Below, in pieces: positions 1-11,420 of a stretch of DNA of 64,000 nucleotides. The stretch's first letter is position 1. Every line of letters begins with the position of its first letter. The notes under the pieces are model-generated. The model saw nothing but the letters and a program-made list of their open reading frames with translations. It was not told where the DNA came from and did not search any database. Origin of the DNA: Spongilla lacustris (taxonomy: Eukaryota > Porifera > Demospongiae > Spongillida > Spongillidae); assembly GCA_949361645.1 (NCBI GenBank), contig OX442416.1:8692370-8756369 (forward strand), written 5' to 3'. The position numbers and the translations under genes were made by a program.

Positions 1-1030
1 CTTTTCGATCGTAATGCGCGGCACCAACTTTTTTTTCTGATGAATCCTTGTATTGGTACATGTACATGTAGGTGCTAATCTACATACAAAGTACATGTAT
101 GCAAGTCAAACAAAAAAGATATTTTTATTAAACAGGTGCTGATTAGGCCACCCCACCACCCATCCCAGAGCAATTAAGACAAGAAGGGGAGGGGGGTAAT
201 ATGTAAATATATAAAGTAATAAACCCTAATAGGGTTACTGCAGTTATTAGATGTACATGACACCTACATGTACAAGTACAAGTACATGCAAGTAAATACA
301 TGTACATGTACAAGTACACATGTATGGACATATGAGATTTGTGGCAAGGATTTGTAGCTAAATATGTGTTGTTATGTACATTTGTGTGGGCAGGTGGTCA
401 TTATAGTACACATTGCTATTTACATGTATACATCAGACCCACAAGTGTACATGTAGGTGCTTGACCAAGTACGTGTATACGTACATGTACGTACTGGTTA
501 CTGTTGTCATTAAAACCATAAGTTATTACTACAAGTACATGTATGTGGGCTATAGGTGAAAACTTAAACATATCTACATGTACATGTACATGTACTACTA
601 TAATTTCCAACATACATGTATATAATACGTACAGTACGTATACTTGGTCAAGTATTTGCATGTACCTACCAATCCTTGTCACAAACCTCACATGTGGATA
701 CATGTGTACATGCATGTACATGTACACATACATGTACAGGTGTCATAAGCGCATGATACCGGTCACCCCCAACGTAATGTGGTTCATTTCCATTGTACAG
801 GCCGGAGTTCCTTTGTGACAACAATGCACAATGTGTTAGTATTCTGGGGGCATGTTATATACATGTACATGTAGGTTGTGTGGTACATGTACATGTACAT
901 GTACCACACAACCTACATGTACATGTATATGTACATGTACATGTACATTATTGCAGTAATACATGTAAACAGTATACTGTTGATATACAACATATGTCAC
1001 ATGATGGTGAAAACAAAATGAAACCCTTTA
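1..1030. repeat. TACATG-hexamer-rich non-coding DNA
   Basis: Dense runs of the self-complementary hexamer TACATG (ACATGTACATGT) lie throughout, mixed with AT-rich sequence. Short open frames here read as Tyr/Met/His/Val/Cys/Thr repeats in both directions, as expected from translating the hexamer, so I call no gene. The same hexamer runs recur through nearly the whole window outside transposon bodies. Confidence 0.8.
857..930. repeat. Perfect 74-bp palindrome built on TACATG runs
   Basis: The sequence reads identically on both strands with its centre between 893 and 894 and no loop. Two GGTTGTGTGG / CCACACAACC blocks are flanked and separated by TACATG runs. It could extrude as a hairpin or come from inverted duplication of a short unit. 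Confidence 0.85.
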
Positions 1031-1340
1031 TTTAATCAGCCCGTAATTTTTCACAGGGTCACTCTAGTACGGAACTAATACTAAAACATTTATAGTGTTA
1101 AGAAATAAAAAATACATAAAACGAAGGAATATTTCTAATTATAGCACACCATAACCAGGATGGTGGCTGCCAAAGGCTGGTATCATCAGTGAGTGGTGAT
1201 GGTGTGTTAGGGACAGGGGAAGTGGGAGGGGCCCCCTAGTGCTAAGGTTTGCAGGGACATAATTGGAGTCCTTTATGCTTGTCTGCAGTGACCATTATTA
1301 GCATACATCATGTACTTAATATGTGAGGTAAGAGTCTCAC

Positions 1341-1439
1341 CTCATTAGTAGCATCAATATTAGCACCTGCATTAAGCAGTGCTATCACCTCTTCAGTCCT
1401 GCCACCTCTTGCAGCATTAATAAGCATCTCCTCTGGGTC
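1341..1439 (-). CDS. Ankyrin-type repeat exon (33 codons), most 3' seen
   Basis: Read on the minus strand, an acceptor (CCTTAG) precedes an open 99-bp exon that starts DPEEMLINAARGG, contains TEEVIALLNAGANIDATNE and ends at a GAG|GTGAGA donor. The helix-turn-helix spacing and the GANIDAT loop match an ankyrin repeat, although the first helix is divergent. It is closest in the window to the exon at 37222-37320 (same GAN(I/V)DAT(N/D)E ending). Confidence 0.75.
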
Positions 1440-1573
1440 CTAAGGTGTACACATGTAGGTGAGTGCAACAATTGTAAATTTTCCATTAGTAAAAGCCAAC
1501 CAATTATGACCATATAACATGTATATGTACAAGTACACATGTACATGTACAGATAATGATTCAATGACCTCAC

Positions 1574-1651
1574 CTTAGCAGTAAGTCCACTAGCAATAAG
1601 CCTCATCACTTCCTCCACCTGACCATTACTTATAGCCACCTTAAGCTCCTC
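1574..1651 (-). CDS. Short ankyrin-like exon (26 codons)
   Basis: The minus-strand exon lies between acceptor TTTGTAG and donor AAG|GTGAGG and reads EELKVAISNGQVEEV followed by MRLIASGLTAK. It looks like the two helices of an ankyrin repeat without the long beta-hairpin loop. Phase 0 at both ends keeps it in frame with its neighbours. It could be a capping half-repeat. Confidence 0.6.
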
Positions 1652-2305
1652 CTACAAAGGAAACAATACATGTACCACATTACATAATGACTCCTCCCCC
1701 ACTTTACACACTGCTTTAACTTCTGATTGTACTACTGGTACCACCTACACACTAATGAACATACCAGCATAATGCTGATGGCCCATGTACTGCCTATCAA
1801 TGAGCTGTGCCTACCCAAAGTGAAGCATGACCAAGTTTAGGGTTTTGTGTGCGCTGATTTGAATATGGAAATACTCTCCATGTGATGTTGCCACCTCATA
1901 GGCCTACCAAAAATAATCCCAAAACACATGATTGTTTTATGATGCATTGCACTAAGTGTATCCATAGAAACAAAATTGGGCACTGAAACCTGCAGATCAA
2001 CAGAAACCCTGTATTATAAAATTCATTGTACATGTATGTTTGAAGTTAGCAAAACACGCGATCCCACTACTGCCAATGTACTGTATTATCAATTGGACTT
2101 ACATGTACACATGTAAGTGAGAGAGGGTCAATTCATGTGTATTACATACACAATGTATGTTCAAAGTGGTGCCATTGTTGCCAACTGACCAGAAACCACA
2201 CCCAATTCTTTCACATCATTTTGCTGGCCGTGATGTACTTAGAGTGTGGCACTTTATTACATTATAATATTGAGCAACTATGTCCATTAATATTGTACTA
2301 GTTTT

Positions 2306-2348
2306 GTGGAGCCACACCCTCGCTCAAGATGTGAGGGTGTGGCTCCAC
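2306..2348. repeat. Hairpin, 16-bp perfect arms
   Basis: GTGGAGCCACACCCTC and its exact reverse complement are separated by 11 bases. The arms are GC-rich in an AT-rich setting. This may be a remnant of a foldback MITE; no target duplication is evident. Confidence 0.7.
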
Positions 2349-2447
2349 GATCGTTACATGTACCCGAGCTAGGGAACCACCGCAATGTGCAAGCACTAAT
2401 GAGGATTGCATCACAGGGGAGTGGCCTAACAAATTGGGAGTGTGACA

Positions 2448-2539
2448 GAACGGATCTAGTTGGGCATGTCCCCCGACATTAGTGTGGCATACATGTACAC
2501 ATGGCTAATGTCGGGGGACATGCCCAACTAGAACGGATC
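2448..2539. mobile_element. 74-bp MITE with 9-bp target duplication (MULE-like)
   Basis: An inverted repeat beginning TAGTTGGGCATGTCCC occupies 2457-2530. It is flanked on both sides by the direct repeat GAACGGATC (2448-2456 and 2531-2539). A 9-bp duplication is typical of Mutator-like elements, so I assign it tentatively to that superfamily. A related one-ended copy (TAGTTGGGCGTGTCCC) lies at 7258. Confidence 0.8.
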
Positions 2540-3518
2540 TGCATTAGAATTCCGGGACAATGGGCCATCAGGGACCCTTCTGGGACAATGGTACGAAATC
2601 CGGGGCATGTCCTGGACATTGGCAACTTTGTGGTGCTATGCAATTGCTTCACCACAGCTACCCAAGCCCTTGCCCCTTGTGGTTTTATCAACTACATGTC
2701 CTTATTTGGGCATGTGCACTAGTTTTTGCTTCCAAGAGTGCTGTCATGTCGTTGATTATACATGTACATGTACATGTTTGTACACATAGCAATTATTGTT
2801 GTGACCTGGTTACCATTAGCGCCATACATGTATACATGTACATGTATACGTTCATGTTGCTTCAGAAAACAGAACATTTTGATCTGCCTGTGCAAAGTGG
2901 AGACTTTTCTTAAACTGTCTATTTTAGTCAGCTCACACACAAGTCTACACTGAATGTTCTGATATATGTTTTTTCTGAGGTAACTGAAGTTACATGTATA
3001 TGTGTATACATGTCATCGGTTTTTCTCAAAACGGGTCTCAACAATGCTTGCTGTACATGTACATGTAATCCATCGACAATTCATAATAGATGGATTGACC
3101 ATACATGTACATGTACATGTACATGTATGTAACTACAATGCATCTTTTAGGCAAAATGTACAACAAAACAAGACTGCACTTTACCCCAGGGCAACAAAAA
3201 TGTTTCAGTTAAGAAGCCTTAGGGTGTGATGGCCATTATGATATTTGGTGAAATACAATGGCCATGACTTTGGGCACCACTATTAGGGCTGTTCCTAGCC
3301 ACTGAGCTGCTTTGTCTTAACTTGTATGCTGTATGTTTAGTTAACAGTTGGATATACATGTAGTACTCCATCCACAGCACACCATCACACATCCCTCACA
3401 CACCACATGTTCATGTAGTTCCCAAACCCATACACATCCACACTCTGGCTTACATGCCCCACCCCTAACACTCTACATAAAGTCTGCCATCACAGCCTCC
3501 TCATCAAAATGCACTCAC

Positions 3519-3617
3519 CTTATCCTGGGGTTTGGCCTGGGCACCCCTATCCAACAGTACTTTCACACACTCAATATGACCATGTAGTGATGCCGTCATA
3601 AGTGCAGTATTTCCATA
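3519..3617 (-). CDS. Ankyrin repeat exon (33 codons)
   Basis: The minus-strand exon follows an acceptor in TACATGTAG, starts YGNTALMTASLHGHIE, continues through a VLLDRGAQAKPQDK ending and stops at AAG|GTGAGT. The TALxxAS-GH-LLDRGA pattern is canonical. It and its upstream intron (about 3350-3620) are paralogous to 8048-8146, where two transposons have split the intron. Confidence 0.85.
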
Positions 3618-3689
3618 CTACATGTATAAGGAGGAAGCCATATCACACCATGTACGAGGAATGTACTTAATGTAACACAGACAAGTGGA

Positions 3690-3835
3690 ACAATATCAAC
3701 AGGAGGGGTGTGGCTACACAAGACGGGGGGAGGGGCCATGATATTATGGGGGAGGTGCCATAATGAAGGAGGGGGAGTGGCCAGGTGAGGTGGTGGAAGG
3801 AGTGGGGCAGTGGACAGGACCACAAAGAGCCAGGC
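3690..3835. repeat. GGGGTGTGGCC-like G-rich imperfect repeats
   Basis: The plus strand is built from imperfect units such as GGAGGGGTGTGGC, GGGGAGGGGCCATGATATT and GGGGGAGTGGCCAGG. A paralogous block is at 8225-8410, at the same place relative to the neighbouring ankyrin exon, so it belongs to the duplicated intron. Confidence 0.7.
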
Positions 3836-3839
3836 CTGG

Positions 3840-4755
3840 GCCCCATCAAGGTATGGTACATTATTCATTTTATTCTTCACTGAAATACATACAACTGTAT
3901 GCACATGTATGTATCAATCACAGCACATCAAAAGGAAGTTATGCTGCCTCAAGAGGAAGCCTCATGAGGAGAGCCCTTGCATTGCAGCGTACCACAGCCA
4001 TGTTATTACTAGTCCCCTGACCCATCTCATCAGGGTTGGACCACCCCACCCCCACCATTCTGTGGGGACTACCAACAGTTATTCCTGGCTAACAGTATAA
4101 AAATAAGTTAGCAGGTTATTATACACATGTGGAGGGACTGGGTACCAGTCGGGCTAATCAGAGACCTAATGTTACTGCTTATAGTGAAACTAGTTTGCTT
4201 GTTGCAGCTTTGCTTGAAGTATATACAATTGTTCACCTGCTTGCATGTACATGTATGAAAGCATCTCAATTTACTGTAGGCATGCGATAGTTACAATGAG
4301 TGTTGGTCACTTATGTGGAATGAAAACTGCATGAATGCATAAACGTATACAGTTGCAAGAAGGTACCTTGCTAAATGTTACTTTAGTAAAGGGTGCATGC
4401 ATGTATATAAAAGAATCTACATGTATATGCATGTACAAATTGAATATAGTTGATTTTAATGTACAGCTTCCGCCTACTCCTATATATGATTTAAACTCCC
4501 TCTGGATAAGAAGGACATAAACTAATAGTGTAGAGAAGGTTCAATGCACCTATCTGGTATATAAGGTTCTGCATGTTGTTAGTTCAACTTCATCATATGC
4601 CCGGCTAATCAAGACCATGACAGAAATGCCCCTCCCCCTCCACAATAACACCATATAAGGGCATACATAAAGGACAACTACTAAGTGACATACTAACACT
4701 TGGATATACAGATGTAGTACATCATCCACAGCACACCATCACACTCCACACCTCA
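3840..4755. other. Non-coding spacer
   Basis: AT-rich sequence with scattered TACATG runs. I see no exon, RNA gene or bounded transposon here. It leads into the duplicated intron segment starting near 4700, which resembles 3350-3420. Confidence 0.5.
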
Positions 4756-5218
4756 GTAGGGGAGACCGGGGCTGGTTGTCACACAGGTTGGTTGTCACAA
4801 ATTTTATATCTTTGCAAAAAAGGGTGATAAAAATATATAATGTATACATGAAATGTAGGTACTAATATACTGTGCTTAAATCCAAAAATCCAAAGCAATC
4901 CCATATATGCAACTGAGTATATTTTGTAGATTTTTACCGTACCGCGCGCAATGATGGGTTTTTCTATAGAAACTATTATATTGCAATCAATGAATGGCAA
5001 AACGTAGTTTTAATAATCTGTAAAACGAGCATAATATGGACTTGCTTGTACATGCATTAGAAACCCAAATGCCTATTCCATTCGAGCAAAAAATACTATT
5101 TTATGTACCGTGTCATGACGGGAATGGTTGTCACAACAGGGCATGGGGTTAGTTGTCACAATCAACCAAGTGCCGGATGTCTTTTAATTAAGAATAGTAA
5201 TAATTTCACTTCTCTAAA

Positions 5219-5851
5219 ATGCCGCGAAACTTCCTGAGAAAGACACAAAGAAGCTCTGTAAAGTCAGATGTGATGCTGCGTGCTGTTCATCAGGTGAGAT
5301 TTGACAACAAATCTGTCCGAGGTACAGCTAGAGACTTCGGAATTAACTATCAAATGTTGCTTCGATACTGCAATAAATCAACTGATGTACAAATAACAGG
5401 GCATCATGGTGAGGGGTATCGAAAAAATCGGCAGATTTTTATGCCTTTACTGGAGGAAGAGCTTGTCCGGTACATTTTGCGTACATGTACTTCTGAAATA
5501 TATCAAGGCGTTTCACCGAAAGAAGTACGGAAGCTTGCTTACCAGCTAGCATTAGCTAATAACTTGCCAATACACAAGACATGGTTAGAGAGAAAATTAG
5601 CTGGTGCTGAGTGGTTCCCTGCATTTCTGAAACGTCATCCTTCATTGTCAATACGCAAACCACAAGCAATTTATGACATTCCAGGAATTTTGTCACTTGT
5701 GCAGCAAGCAAAATTATGGCTGGATTCAAAGTGGCTGGAATATCACCTTTTGACAGAGACATATTCCAGGAGGCTGACTTTGCTGCAGCTTTCACCACAG
5801 ACTGTCCAATGGCACTTTCTGTCTCTCCAACAAATCAATCTGATACTATAA
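5219..5851 (+). pseudogene. Pogo-type transposase, DNA-binding half, catalytic core deleted
   Basis: The reading frame starts MPRNFLRKTQRSS. Residues 15-55 resemble a Psq-type helix-turn-helix (VRGTARDFGINYQMLLRY) and about 85-150 resemble a CENP-B-type helix-turn-helix ending HPSLSIRKPQA. In this family RKPQA is followed by about 200 residues of DDE domain. Here it is joined directly to IYDIPGI, a motif from the far end of that domain, so the whole catalytic core is lost. A frameshift near 5693 then moves the C-terminal sequence (AGISPFDRDIFQEADFA) into another frame. It may still encode a DNA-binding fragment able to bind the element's termini, as a repressor. Homology is from family motifs; the repressor role is inferred. 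Confidence 0.85.
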
Positions 5852-6317
5852 TCTAGAATTGTCCATTGGTATAAGCAGTGGATCTAATTATTGTGTACCT
5901 ACACCACAAAGGAAAATAATTTCTGAAAGACCTGACCTAGTTAATGAACTTCCATGCATTGTTGCTCCTCCTGGCTTACCTGTGCCTATTGGTCTCTGCT
6001 CTACCAGCTATGCTTCCCAGCACATATCCCCTGAAAATGTGCTACCTTTTTCAAAAGCAGCACCACACAAAAAAGCTGCAAGCAACAGAACAAGGAGATC
6101 ATTGATTTTAACAGATTCTCCTGTAATGGCAGCTTTAGCAAACAAAAAAGGGAAGGGCTCCATAGATACAAGAGGAAGAGGAAAGGTTAGAGCTATCAAG
6201 CAAACAACCACACAGACAAGAGGAATAGGAAAGGGAACTGAGAAAACAGCCATACAGACAAGAGGAAGAGGAAAGGGATCTGAGAATACCACAGGAACTT
6301 TTCACTTAGATGTATAA
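5700..6317 (+). pseudogene. Pogo-type transposase C-terminal tail, out of frame
   Basis: In frames different from the upstream half, the sequence encodes AGISPFDRDIFQEADFA and, further on, SPENVLPFSKAAPHKK and RRSLILTDSPVMA, all recognisable C-terminal motifs of Tigger/jerky-like transposases. A basic tail follows with several copies of a TRGRGKG-type unit (about 6155-6280). A stop at about 5850 separates the two parts, so this piece is not translated from the upstream start as it stands. Confidence 0.75.
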
Positions 6318-6904
6318 CATGTAATTGACTGTATCATGATGTTTTGGAACTGATATGTTAACGGTAGGAGAGAAAAAATGATAGTAGGCCTACAGGGCTT
6401 TCTGCTGAGCTCAATAATAAATAAAATTCAATAGTGTGACAACCAACCCGGGCATGGGGCAGGTTGTCACAACGTTACCCAATATTTGTAACCCGGAATT
6501 TTATAAATGTGATTGCTTTTAAAATAAACTGAAATAGCCAAAGTGTGCGTAGATGATGTCCTTTTATTATGTAATGACTGTTAATTTAATTGGCAGTTTT
6601 AAAATCGTGGGGTAATATGAGGTACAAAAATTGTGACAACCGGCCCCGGTCTCCCCTACTACAGTCACAGCTCACATACATGTAGTCCCCAAACTAGGGT
6701 GTGTAACCTCCCCTGAATAATGAAAATCGATTTTTCCGAATACTTTTAAAACACTAATCGATTTTTCAGGTTTTTCTGGATCTGAAAATCGATTTTTCCG
6801 AATACTTGAAAAAAGAAAATCGATTTTTCCGAATAGGTTTTGACAATTTGCCAGCCGAATACCTAGGTTATTCAGGTTTTCTGCTCATTGAGCCACCTAA
6901 ATGT

Positions 6905-7235
6905 ACACATCACACCAGAGACCCTCCTACAGCTACCCACATCACACCTAATACCCTTAGCACACAAACACACCTACCCCCATCACACCAGATGCTCTCA
7001 GCACACAAACACACCTACCCCATCACACCAGAAGCATTCAGCACACAAACACACCTACCCCCATCACACCAGGTGCCCTCATGAGGTACACAACCATAGC
7101 TACCTCCATCACACCAGACACCTTACTACAACTAACCACATTACACCAGATCAGTAGCCTCAGCAGGGATCCACAGCTACCCACATCACACCAGATGCAC
7201 TCAGCACACAACCACAGCTACCTACATAGGCCTAA
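6905..7235. repeat. Imperfect CACACCAGA-type tandem repeat inside the hAT-like element
   Basis: About eight imperfect units of the form CATCACACCAGA-(N)-AGCACACAAACACACCTACC follow one another. Three frames stay partly open only because the unit lacks stops. I do not call a gene. Confidence 0.7.
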
Positions 7236-7257
7236 ATCACTTGGCCTAACCACATAC

Positions 7258-7301
7258 CTAGTTGGGCGTGTCCCGACCTAAGTTAGCGTGGCCACGCTGA
7301 G
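7258..7301. mobile_element. One-ended MITE fragment related to 2457-2530
   Basis: It starts TAGTTGGGCGTGTCCCGAC, matching the terminus of the MITE at 2457, and continues with a GCGTGGCCACGC palindrome. No second terminus or target duplication is seen. It is nested in the hAT-like element. Confidence 0.55.
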
Positions 7302-8047
7302 CTTTACCAGTACCTACAGTCTACAGATGTACACATCGCACTTGATGCCAAAAGAATAGAACCACAGATGATGTTTACGCACCACCAGCCATGCAGCCTC
7401 CATTTCACCATCCCGAGTTTTGAAAATCCTAGTAACTAAGCAAGCCTTAGTATGATCGCGGCAATATCAGAGAGATTGATGCAAGAAGCCAGCTGGTTTG
7501 AAATACACTAAGCGAACTGACTTTGATTTGCAGCTGGAGCTGTCCGTCGTCATGACACGTGAAGAGGGAGATCTCTTTTGGCTACATGTAGCTCGAATTA
7601 CTGCCCGTGTATTTGATCTCGTCCCCACGTATATATTTATAGTAACAACAGTGACGTTATTTAGAAGTAATTATTGTACATGTAATATGTGTGCGTATCC
7701 GGATATCGTCATAAAAAGGTATTCGAATAATGGGCGAATTGTCGATGCGGACGATGAATACCTAAGTACCTCCGAATGGAGATTCACAAACCGGTTATTT
7801 CGAATAGAACAAATCCAATAATCGATTTTTCCGAGTAATGCTAAATTACTATTCGAACGGATAGGTTTTTGCGAATATCCGAATAACCCGAATAACCTGA
7901 TAACCGGTTACACACCCTACCCCAAACCCATACAAGTTCACACTCTGGCTCCACCTCACCAACATGCTCCAACAGCCCCACCCCCAACACTCTACACACA
8001 GTCCACTACAAGGAAACATGTCAGCAATAGACATTGGAACTGCTCAC

Positions 8048-8146
8048 CTTATCCTGGAGGTTGGCCTGGGCACCCCTATCCAACAGTGCCTTCATACACT
8101 CCACATGACCATGTCGTGATGCCACAATCAGAGGAGTAAGTCCATC
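8048..8146 (-). CDS. Ankyrin repeat exon (33 codons)
   Basis: The minus-strand exon follows the acceptor CCTTACAG, starts DGLTPLIVASRHGHVE, ends LLDRGAQANLQDK and stops at AAG|GTGAGC. It is the best-preserved canonical ankyrin repeat in the left half and a paralogue of 3519-3617. Confidence 0.9.
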
Positions 8147-8224
8147 CTGTAAGGAGGAAGCCATATCACATCATGTACATGTACCAGGAATGTACTTAAT
8201 GTAACACAGATAGGAACAACATCA

Positions 8225-8410
8225 ACAAGAGGGGTGTGGCCATGGACCATGTAGGAAGGAAAGTGATCATGATATTATGGGGCATGGTAAGTGGGGGAGG
8301 TGCCATAGCAAATTAGGGTGGGGCCAAGGTACATGTAGGAGGGGAGTGGCCAGGAGAGTTGGACAGGGTAGAAGGGGTAGGTGGGAGGGGCAGGGGAGCT
8401 GGACTGGGCA
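8225..8410. repeat. G-rich imperfect repeats, paralogous to 3690-3835
   Basis: The units GGGGTGTGGCC, GGGGGAGGTGCCATA and GGGGAGTGGCCAGGAGAG recur. The block flanks the ankyrin exon in the same way as its paralogue. Confidence 0.65.
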
Positions 8411-8653
8411 CCCGTGAGAGACATACAGTAAAAGATAGCAACAACATGGCAGAGCTGCACCATAATACAATGTAAGTGGTATGAGATATACATGTATCTC
8501 ATGATAAATGTAACTCAAGCTTGCTCCTTATAAATGAAGGATCAGTTAAAATCACACAACTAGACCAGCAGCTATACATGTACATGTACATGTCAGGGTT
8601 TCATCAAAGTGGGAGGGGGCGGGGCATTTGCTCCCCTTTGCTCTTGCTCCCCG

Positions 8654-8677
8654 CCCCCCCCCCCCCCCCCCCCCCCC
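8654..8677. repeat. Homopolymer C run (24 nt)
   Basis: An uninterrupted C tract follows a G/C-rich stretch. It is likely polymorphic and prone to length error in an assembly. Confidence 0.9.
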
Positions 8678-8689
8678 TCGGCAATGTTG

Positions 8690-11420
8690 GAGTAATCTTT
8701 ATTTATGCATTATAAACATACATGTACACAAATGTTGAATCATTTCTATTCCATGTATCAATTCTATCAAAGCTTCATTGTGTTAATACAGAACATTAAT
8801 CTATCTCAGTTACATGTACGGTGACTATGGTCCTTACTCTATGCACTATAATTTATTTTTATTTTAGGTAAATGTAAAAATTCTTCCAACCACAATGCAT
8901 GGCAGACCTTTCTCATTTCTCTAATTGTGCAGCTACATGTATACATACATTCAGATATGTTTTATCAAACTTCTATATATTAATAAACGTTTCCACACAT
9001 CATGTGGGAGGGGCACTCTCCCACCTCTTCCACCTCCTACCCACATTTATAAGACCACCACTTATTTCACAATATCAGCCATTATTTGCAAGGTACATGT
9101 ATAAGTGGCACAACACTTTAGGAACAAATCTTTTGTCGCCCCTTCTAAAAAGTATCAACTCCACTTTTGCCCCCTACCTTTGAGATTTTTCCTCAATGAA
9201 ACCTTGCATGGGCTACATTATATTACAAGATACATGTAAAACAGGAAACATGGGATTGTGGAAATTATACATGTACATGTACACTCACTAATTAACAAAT
9301 ATTCAGGTAGGTGTACATGTAGATTAGCTAAATAATGTACATGTAGGTATGTGATATTAGTGAATGTAAAATTTCTTACTGTAGTTTCCCCTTACTTCTT
9401 ACTCATCCTACATGTATATCTGTTCTAATGATTTCAAATAATCTAAACAATCTACTTTTGTTTGGATGACATCTAGCAAAATTGACAATATATGTATTTC
9501 AAGTGTTATTTTCATTATTTTATTTCATTGCTAAGATCACAAAAGATGATTTTAAATATGAAACTTGTTAATCTCAATTTTAATATCCTTAATAAAAATA
9601 TATTATTCATCTGCAGAATTTACAGGTACATGTACATGTAATTTAATAATTTAAAACAATACAGTATATTCATTACAATACATCACATGCATGTGGGATT
9701 AAATGTTTGCCATTACTGTCCAGTAACCGGCATCAGGGATCTCATCATTATGGCTCTGGCATTAGATCTGACGAGGATGATACCAAGTTTGCCATACAAG
9801 TTGGACAGGATCATGGACTTTGGTTTGTACTATGGCAACTCTGAAGGCAATAAAAGAGAACGTGGTGCATGCTTCAGCTCCCCATGCTTCGTATGTCTCC
9901 ACGCTGGTTCAGAGCACTTGGCATCGTGCTTTAGTATTAATATTTATATTTCAAATAGGAAAACACTGCTTTAAAAAAAAAAAAAAAGAAATATTTTTTA
10001 CAGCGTATGTGTGTACATGTGTGTGGTGTCACTACTGTGACTGTGGTGAGTGTTGCCCTATGTAAATCACATGAAAATGTAATTGGCGTATGGCAGTACC
10101 CCCTACGCCCCCTTGCTTGATCCCTTAAGGAATGAAAAAGAGACTCATGAATACATGTACATGTACATTAGTAGGAATTCAGCACATTTATGGTGTTAAA
10201 TACATGTAACACATGTAGCTAATGCTTATGCCATCATCCATGAAGCGCTAAGTCAGTTACATAAACATTTATAATTGATTGATGGGAACTCGTTAATCTC
10301 AATTTAATATATAATACAAAGAAGTTAATAATCTGTAGAATACATGTATTTACAGGTTGAAATCTACATGTACATGTAGTACAATGTGGGTAGTGTGTTT
10401 TTGTTTGGTTATTAATTTTTTCTAAACAGCTTAAAAATGTAAACAACAATTGCAATTAAGATGTCACTTGATACATTTATACATGACTGATGTGTACAGC
10501 TTCCAATTGTATACACCAATCAAGATGTGACTTACAACACCATACAAGTATACAGTGTGATTATACAAAAGCGTTGAAATAATATTTTTAAAGCAGTTGT
10601 AATGAAAAGCATAACTACATGTAGCACAGTACACAAAGATACATGTACATGTGGTTACAAAATATACTGTAGGTTTTGATACATTTCTTTATTGTATTTC
10701 TTTTATTTTGGCAAAACACCATGAGGTACATGGTTGAAATCATACTTGAACTACATGTGTACATGTACTAGAAGAATAAATGTACAGCTGTAGATCTTAT
10801 GGAGATTGATTAAAGGACTCTTTTCATCTGAATTAGTAAAATCCAAGTTAAATATTCCTATTACAACTTTTTTTCCCCTTGATATTTTCATTGTTTTATT
10901 TCACTGCAGAGATCACAAAACAGCCTGTTAGCCACAGCTGTTCAAACACAGTGATAATGCTTGTGGTGAAGAAGCATGCGGCACATCACACGGGTGAGGT
11001 CTATTTATATTATTTTATTCATTCATGATATACAATGTATGTAAATGTACATGATATATATGATATATGATGTACATGTGTATGTAAATGTACATGTGTA
11101 CACATACATGTATATGCGGGAACATCATGTATATTCAGTGAGGGGTTAAAAATTCTTTGTAAATGTATATTTACTTTCAGTGTGACCCAGTACATATTTT
11201 CAGAGTGGTACAAAAAAGGGCAGGGTGCAGCGCCTTGCCCTTTTCTTCAGCACCTTGCCTTGCATGCCTGACTGTGCAATTCCATTAAAAGCTTTGTATG
11301 ATTACAACCACATATGTTTATGTTTTGATAGGCTATCAAAACACTCACATACATGTAACTGTCGTAACCACTGAGACCCAAGGGTTGCATTTCACAATCA
11401 CAGGCATACAAAGAATACAG
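8690..11420. other. Spacer with interspersed repeats
   Basis: I found no intact gene. The stretch carries degenerate copies of repeats seen at 13.5-15 kb, 23-25 kb and 33-34 kb, for example the CCTGTTAGCCACAGCTGT block near 10922. A block at 9720-9960 (GCATCAGGGATCTCATCATT, then AACGTGGTGCATGCTTCAGC) also has copies near 14810, 24120 and, inverted, 41600. An A15 run lies at about 9973. Confidence 0.5.

Larger units (their letters stand above)
1660..3518. other. Intronic/intergenic DNA with two small hairpin elements
   Basis: No convincing exon was found between the ankyrin exons here. The stretch holds the hairpin at 2306-2348, the MITE at 2457-2530 and TACATG runs. Open frames at 2479-2913 cross the MITE and are not credible genes. 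Confidence 0.6.
4757..6658 (+). mobile_element. Pogo-type DNA transposon, internally deleted
   Basis: Inverted termini starting GGGGAGACCGGGGC bound the element (4759-6656), with a TA on each side as target duplication. The termini agree over about 25 bp except for one base. Subterminal copies of GGTTGTCACA also occur inside each end (about 4787, 5125 and 5150 on the left; about 6434 and 6463 on the right) and may be transposase binding sites. The body holds remains of a pogo/Tigger-type transposase in two frames. The flanks match the ankyrin intron copy at 3350-3430, which lacks the insertion. It cannot be autonomous because the catalytic domain is missing. Confidence 0.9.
6687..7927. mobile_element. 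hAT-like non-autonomous element
   Basis: Termini TAGGGTGTGTAACC (6695) and its exact complement (ending 7919) are flanked by the 8-bp direct repeat CCCCAAAC (6687-6694 and 7920-7927). An 8-bp duplication with TAG...CTA ends is typical of hAT elements. The intron copy near 3418-3430 shows the unoccupied site. No transposase is present; the 107-aa open frame at 7498-7821 has no recognisable domain. The inside contains ATCGATTTTTCCGAATA repeats near both ends and the CA-rich repeat below. Confidence 0.85.

Noticed and set aside
7498..7821. 107-codon frame as the hAT-like transposase
   Set aside because: It is far too short and lacks any hAT motif; the element appears non-autonomous.
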